NCBI GenBank assembly: GCA_036479015.1
Contig: JAZGFB010000051.1
Location: 1-8,531 of the forward strand
Direction of reading: 5' to 3'
DNA length: 8,531 nucleotides
From: NVTR01 sp036479015
GTDB lineage: Bacteria > Pseudomonadota > Alphaproteobacteria > Rhodobacterales > Rhodobacteraceae
Shown here: piece after piece, positions 6,626 through 8,531 of the stretch
Layout of the letters: every line of letters begins with the position of its first letter
How positions within the stretch are numbered: position 1 is the first letter of the stretch
Translations under genes and position numbers: made by a program
Notes under the pieces: model-generated
Seen by the model: only the letters and a program-made list of their open reading frames with translations
Told to the model about the DNA's origin: nothing
The model's database searches: none

Positions 6626-7667
6626 TGTCACCTTCCCCATCACGCCCCCTGCCCTATCGGAATCCGATCAATCGGCGCTCACCGATCTATATGTTCGCGG
6701 CACGCCAAAAAACACCCTTCGTGCCTATGAGCGCGACTTGATCTATATCACCGCCTGGGCCGACGCGGCCTTCGAGGCACCATTGCATTGGCCTGAGCGT
6801 GAAAATGTCGCCCTGCGCTTTGTTCTGGACCATTCCCGCGACCTGGCCATTGCTGACCCGCAGGACCCGGCACGGATCACCGCCGAAGGCCTGATCGCAG
6901 CCGGTCTGCGCAAGTCCCTCGCCTGCCCGGCCCCATCCACCCTGGACCGTCGTATCGCCAGTTGGCGGGCTTTCCATCGGATGAAGAACCTGGCCAGCCC
7001 GTTTGAAGCACCCTTGATCCGTCAGGCGCGTGCTAAGGCCCGTAGGGCGGCTGCCAGGCCCCCTGCCCCCAAATCCGCCAATCCAATCACGCGCGAAGTG
7101 CTGGAGGCGCTGCTGGGCACCTGTGACCATTCCCTGCGCGGCATACGGGACCGGGCCATCCTGATGCTCGGCTGGGCCTCTGGCGGGCGGCGGCGCAGTG
7201 AGATTACCGGGTTGATGCGGGCGGACGTTTCATTGAAGGACTTTGCTGACCAGGGGCTGGTGTGGATATCCATGCTGGAGACCAAGACCACGGTGAAAGG
7301 AACCACACCGAAACTGGTGGTCAAAGGTCGCCCAGCCAAAGCGCTGGCGTTTTGGATTGAGACCGCCCTGATCACCGACGGGCCGCTATTTCGTCCCATC
7401 ACCGTCAATGATGACCCATTGGACCGAGGTCTGTCGCCGGACGCCATCTATCAGATCATCCAGAAGCGGCTGGAAATGGCGGGCTATCCCAAGGGTTTTG
7501 CCACGCCGCACGGGTTACGCAGTGGGTTCCTGACGCAGGCCGCGCTGGATGGCGCGCCGATACAGGCCGCCATGCGATTGTCGCTGCACCGGTCCATGGC
7601 GCAGGCGCAGAAATATTACGATGATGTGGAAATCACAGACAATCCGGCAAGCGATCTATTGGGGTAG
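6609..7667 (+). CDS. Tyrosine recombinase / integrase
   Basis: This is a site-specific DNA recombinase (phage integrase family) of 352 residues when started at the ATG at 6609. The open frame extends upstream to 6537, but that would overlap the antitoxin gene. The N-terminal part (about 20-155) is the core-binding SAM-like domain (GTPKNTLRAYERDLIYITAW). The catalytic domain shows GGRRRSEI with Arg195, a beta-hairpin Lys region (TKTTVKG, 225-231), PHGLRSG with His301 and Arg304, LHRSMAQAQKYY with His327 and nucleophile Tyr336. All main catalytic residues are present, so the enzyme looks active. The Shine-Dalgarno sequence is weak. It resembles stand-alone plasmid and genomic-island recombinases. 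No attachment site or excisionase is visible nearby. Roles could be plasmid dimer resolution or integration; the sequence does not decide this. Confidence 0.87.
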   Translation: MSSKVNVTFPITPPALSESDQSALTDLYVRGTPKNTLRAYERDLIYITAWADAAFEAPLHWPERENVALRFVLDHSRDLAIADPQDPARITAEGLIAAGLRKSLACPAPSTLDRRIASWRAFHRMKNLASPFEAPLIRQARAKARRAAARPPAPKSANPITREVLEALLGTCDHSLRGIRDRAILMLGWASGGRRRSEITGLMRADVSLKDFADQGLVWISMLETKTTVKGTTPKLVVKGRPAKALAFWIETALITDGPLFRPITVNDDPLDRGLSPDAIYQIIQKRLEMAGYPKGFATPHGLRSGFLTQAALDGAPIQAAMRLSLHRSMAQAQKYYDDVEITDNPASDLLG

Positions 7668-7778
7668 GCGCTCTTTCATTGTGGCAATTGCGAAAACCCC
7701 CACCAGTACCATCGCCTGAAGTGCCCCTGCCCTTCTAATTCGGCCGCCACCGCGCAATCCGATCGAGCGTAGTGGCAT
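7656..7778 (-). CDS. Possible small protein, 40 residues
   Basis: This is a possible small gene, not recognised. ATG at 7778 has GGAGG ten bases upstream. The product has an Arg/Gly-rich start (LRGGGRIRRAG) followed by a short hydrophobic stretch (about 19-33) and ends KERLPQ. The frame stays open well upstream of the ATG, back to a stop within the preceding small ORF, so this could instead be the tail of a decayed longer gene. It overlaps the recombinase 3' end by 12 bases, tail to tail. Codon use is not strongly coding-like. Confidence 0.25.
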   Translation of the reverse strand: MPLRSIGLRGGGRIRRAGALQAMVLVGVFAIATMKERLPQ

Positions 7779-7810
7779 TTCGAAAAAGCCTCCAAGCAGG
7801 CCGGAGTTGA

Positions 7811-7957
7811 TTAAAACACCCTGATCGTTCGGGCTTTCAGTTTTGGAGTCTGTTCCGGCTGGGCGTCATCTTGAAATTCTTCACAGCTGCCCATTGGCCC
7901 TTGGGTCCAATATGCGCTGCCCAATGAAAACCTGCCGAAAAAATTTTGAGTGCCCAT
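7811..7957 (-). CDS. Possible small protein, 48 residues
   Basis: This is a possible small gene, not recognised. It starts at ATG (7957) with GGAAA just upstream and encodes a soluble, mildly aromatic-rich peptide (NFFGRFSLGSAYWTQGP near its start, PKLKARTIRVF at its end). It lies 12 bp downstream of the perfect palindrome at 7970-7989, which could be its operator, and 32 bp before the 40-residue ORF. The next frame is also open across its second half, so a single frameshifted gene of about 100 codons covering both ORFs is an alternative. Third-base G+C is close to half, so coding status is unproved. Confidence 0.3.
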   Translation of the reverse strand: MGTQNFFGRFSLGSAYWTQGPMGSCEEFQDDAQPEQTPKLKARTIRVF

Positions 7958-7969
7958 GTATTTTCCAAC

Positions 7970-7989
7970 ATCTTGAACGCGTTCAAGAT
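7970..7989. repeat. Perfect 20-bp palindrome, candidate parS or operator
   Basis: ATCTTGAACGCGTTCAAGAT is a perfect 20-bp palindrome with no spacer and a central CG, about 150 bp upstream of the RepA-type gene. Perfect palindromes of this kind serve as centromere-like partition sites near alphaproteobacterial repABC and related replicons. It could also be a LacI-type operator for the small ORF starting at 7957. It differs from the GTTNNCNGCNGNNAAC parS consensus reported for some rhizobial repABC plasmids. Confidence 0.55.
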
Positions 7990-8033
7990 TTAGTTTCGAT
8001 GCCTGATATTTGTCGATAGTGGGCTATTTAATT

Positions 8034-8052
8034 CGCCTAAAACCCATAGGCG
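8034..8052. repeat. Perfect inverted repeat in the repA leader region
   Basis: CGCCTA (8034-8039) and TAGGCG (8047-8052) are perfect six-base arms around a seven-base loop. The sequence after it on the plus strand is T-rich but has no clean T-run. It touches the -35 of the proposed repA promoter, so an operator role is as likely as a weak terminator. Confidence 0.4.
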
Positions 8053-8080
8053 TGTCTTCTCTTTATATTATGGCGATAAT
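8052..8080 (+). promoter_or_regulatory. Possible promoter of the RepA/ParA gene
   Basis: GTGTCT (8052-8057) and GATAAT (8075-8080) are spaced by 17 bp; the -10 matches five of six consensus bases and the -35 only three. Transcription would start near 8087, leaving a leader of about 54 bases that contains the palindrome at 8097-8108. Confidence 0.25.
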
Positions 8081-8096
8081 AGTGCTACTATGAAAC

Positions 8097-8108
8097 AGAT
8101 TCGAATCT
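8097..8108. repeat. 12-bp palindrome AGATTCGAATCT before repA
   Basis: This perfect 12-bp palindrome lies between the proposed promoter and the start codon of the RepA/ParA gene, a position where partition ATPases commonly bind to repress their own operon. Its role here is inferred from position only. Confidence 0.4.
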
Positions 8109-8140
8109 AAGTCGGAACCAACCGGCAGCGGAAGTAAAGC

Positions 8141-8531
8141 ATGAGCGGTAATCTAGAGCAATTTTTGACTGAGCTTTCGCGCGGTCTTGAGCGAACAATG
8201 GTCGCTGTAAACAAAGAGCTGACCCTTCGGCACCGAATCCAGCGAACTTGGTCTATGCGTCAGTGTGCTCGGTTTCTGAACGTTAGTATTCAGTATCTTA
8301 CAAAATTTGCTAACGCCAATGACGATTTTCCTGCGGGAGAATATGTTGGTCGCGAGCGGGTATTTACGCTTGATGCATTGATGCATATGCGTGCACTGCT
8401 TGCAGGGTCCGCAAAGCGACCATATGATTACTTGGCTTGGCGCAAGCCAGATTCTCCTTTGCCTGTTATATCGTTTGCCAGCCAGAAAGGCGGGACTGCA
8501 AAGTCGTTGACCGCCGCACATTTTGCGCAAT
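8141..8531 (+). CDS. RepA/ParA-type plasmid partition ATPase, 5' part
   Basis: This is the first 130 residues of a plasmid partition ATPase, cut by the right edge with no stop. Residues about 36-80 form a MerR-like helix-turn-helix (WSMRQCARFLNVSIQYLTKF, then a wing ending RERVFTLDAL). Residues 96-107 (YDYLAWRKPDSP) link to the ATPase core, which begins VISFASQKGGTAKSLTAA. The deviant Walker A KGGTAKS (116-122) has signature Lys116 and Lys121. This layout, with HTH, linker and KGG-type Walker A near residue 115, is that of RepA in repABC plasmids and of related HTH-carrying ParA proteins. Those usually read KGGSGKTT, so this copy is divergent. The ATG has GGAAG eight bases upstream. It looks more A+T-rich than the recombinase gene, hinting at separate ancestry. 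repB/parB and repC are expected to the right. Confidence 0.78.
   Translation, partial: MSGNLEQFLTELSRGLERTMVAVNKELTLRHRIQRTWSMRQCARFLNVSIQYLTKFANANDDFPAGEYVGRERVFTLDALMHMRALLAGSAKRPYDYLAWRKPDSPLPVISFASQKGGTAKSLTAAHFAQ

Noticed and set aside
7970..7989. The 20-bp palindrome as a LuxR-type lux box
   Set aside because: The length fits, but the base pattern does not resemble lux boxes, and no luxR or luxI gene is present.
8014..8087. Approximate direct repeat (CGATAGTGGGCTA and CGATAATAGTGCTA) as replication iterons
   Set aside because: There are only two imperfect copies 60 bp apart, too few and too diverged to call iterons.
8153..8530. A 125-codon minus-strand open frame at the right edge
   Set aside because: It is antisense to the RepA/ParA gene, whose HTH and Walker A motif are clear.
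1..8531. CRISPR arrays, tRNA or rRNA genes, insertion sequence ends
   Set aside because: No regularly spaced repeats, tRNA-like sequence, rRNA sequence or transposase was seen on either strand.

Overview
The window reads as DNA of an alphaproteobacterium, most likely Rhodobacterales (Roseobacter group). This rests on a C4-dicarboxylate TRAP transporter of the DctP type beside its DctB/DctD two-component pair, an NtrC-family regulator that lacks the sigma-54 contact loop (a variation known from Rhodobacter), a RepABC-like RepA, and G+C-rich codon use in most genes. No species is claimed.

Left half (1-5745), all on the minus strand: transcription order is a DUF1612/HTH_13-type gene (5745-4660), dctB sensor kinase (4545-2710), dctD response regulator (2713-1508, overlapping dctB by four bases), a 231-bp gap that probably holds the promoter of the transport operon, dctP (1276-275), an 83-bp gap with a strong stem-loop, and the start of dctQ (from 191, running off the left edge). 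DctB senses and DctD regulates; DctP captures dicarboxylate in the periplasm for a DctQM permease whose DctM part would lie left of the window. dctQ carries an in-frame TAA at codon 36 inside the conserved end of its first membrane helix, yet the same frame continues as clear DctQ sequence behind it. As written, the transporter cannot be complete.

Middle (5746-6609): an intergenic stretch with a large inverted repeat, then a Phd/YefM antitoxin - VapC-like PIN toxin pair on the minus strand. Toxin and antitoxin overlap by four bases, and the toxin starts at TTG.

Right part (6609-8531): a tyrosine recombinase on the plus strand starts only 36 bp from the antitoxin, so the promoter of the toxin-antitoxin pair lies inside the recombinase gene start. 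Behind it, 7668-8140 has no large gene. It holds two possible small minus-strand ORFs, a perfect 20-bp palindrome (candidate partition site or operator), a 6-bp-arm hairpin and a 12-bp palindrome. It leads to the 5' part of a ParA/RepA-type ATPase gene (8141 onward, cut by the right edge).

Together, the RepA start, palindromes, recombinase, toxin-antitoxin pair and plasmid-associated DUF1612-like gene suggest a plasmid, chromid or integrated plasmid, with the dct locus as metabolic cargo or as its chromosomal neighbour.
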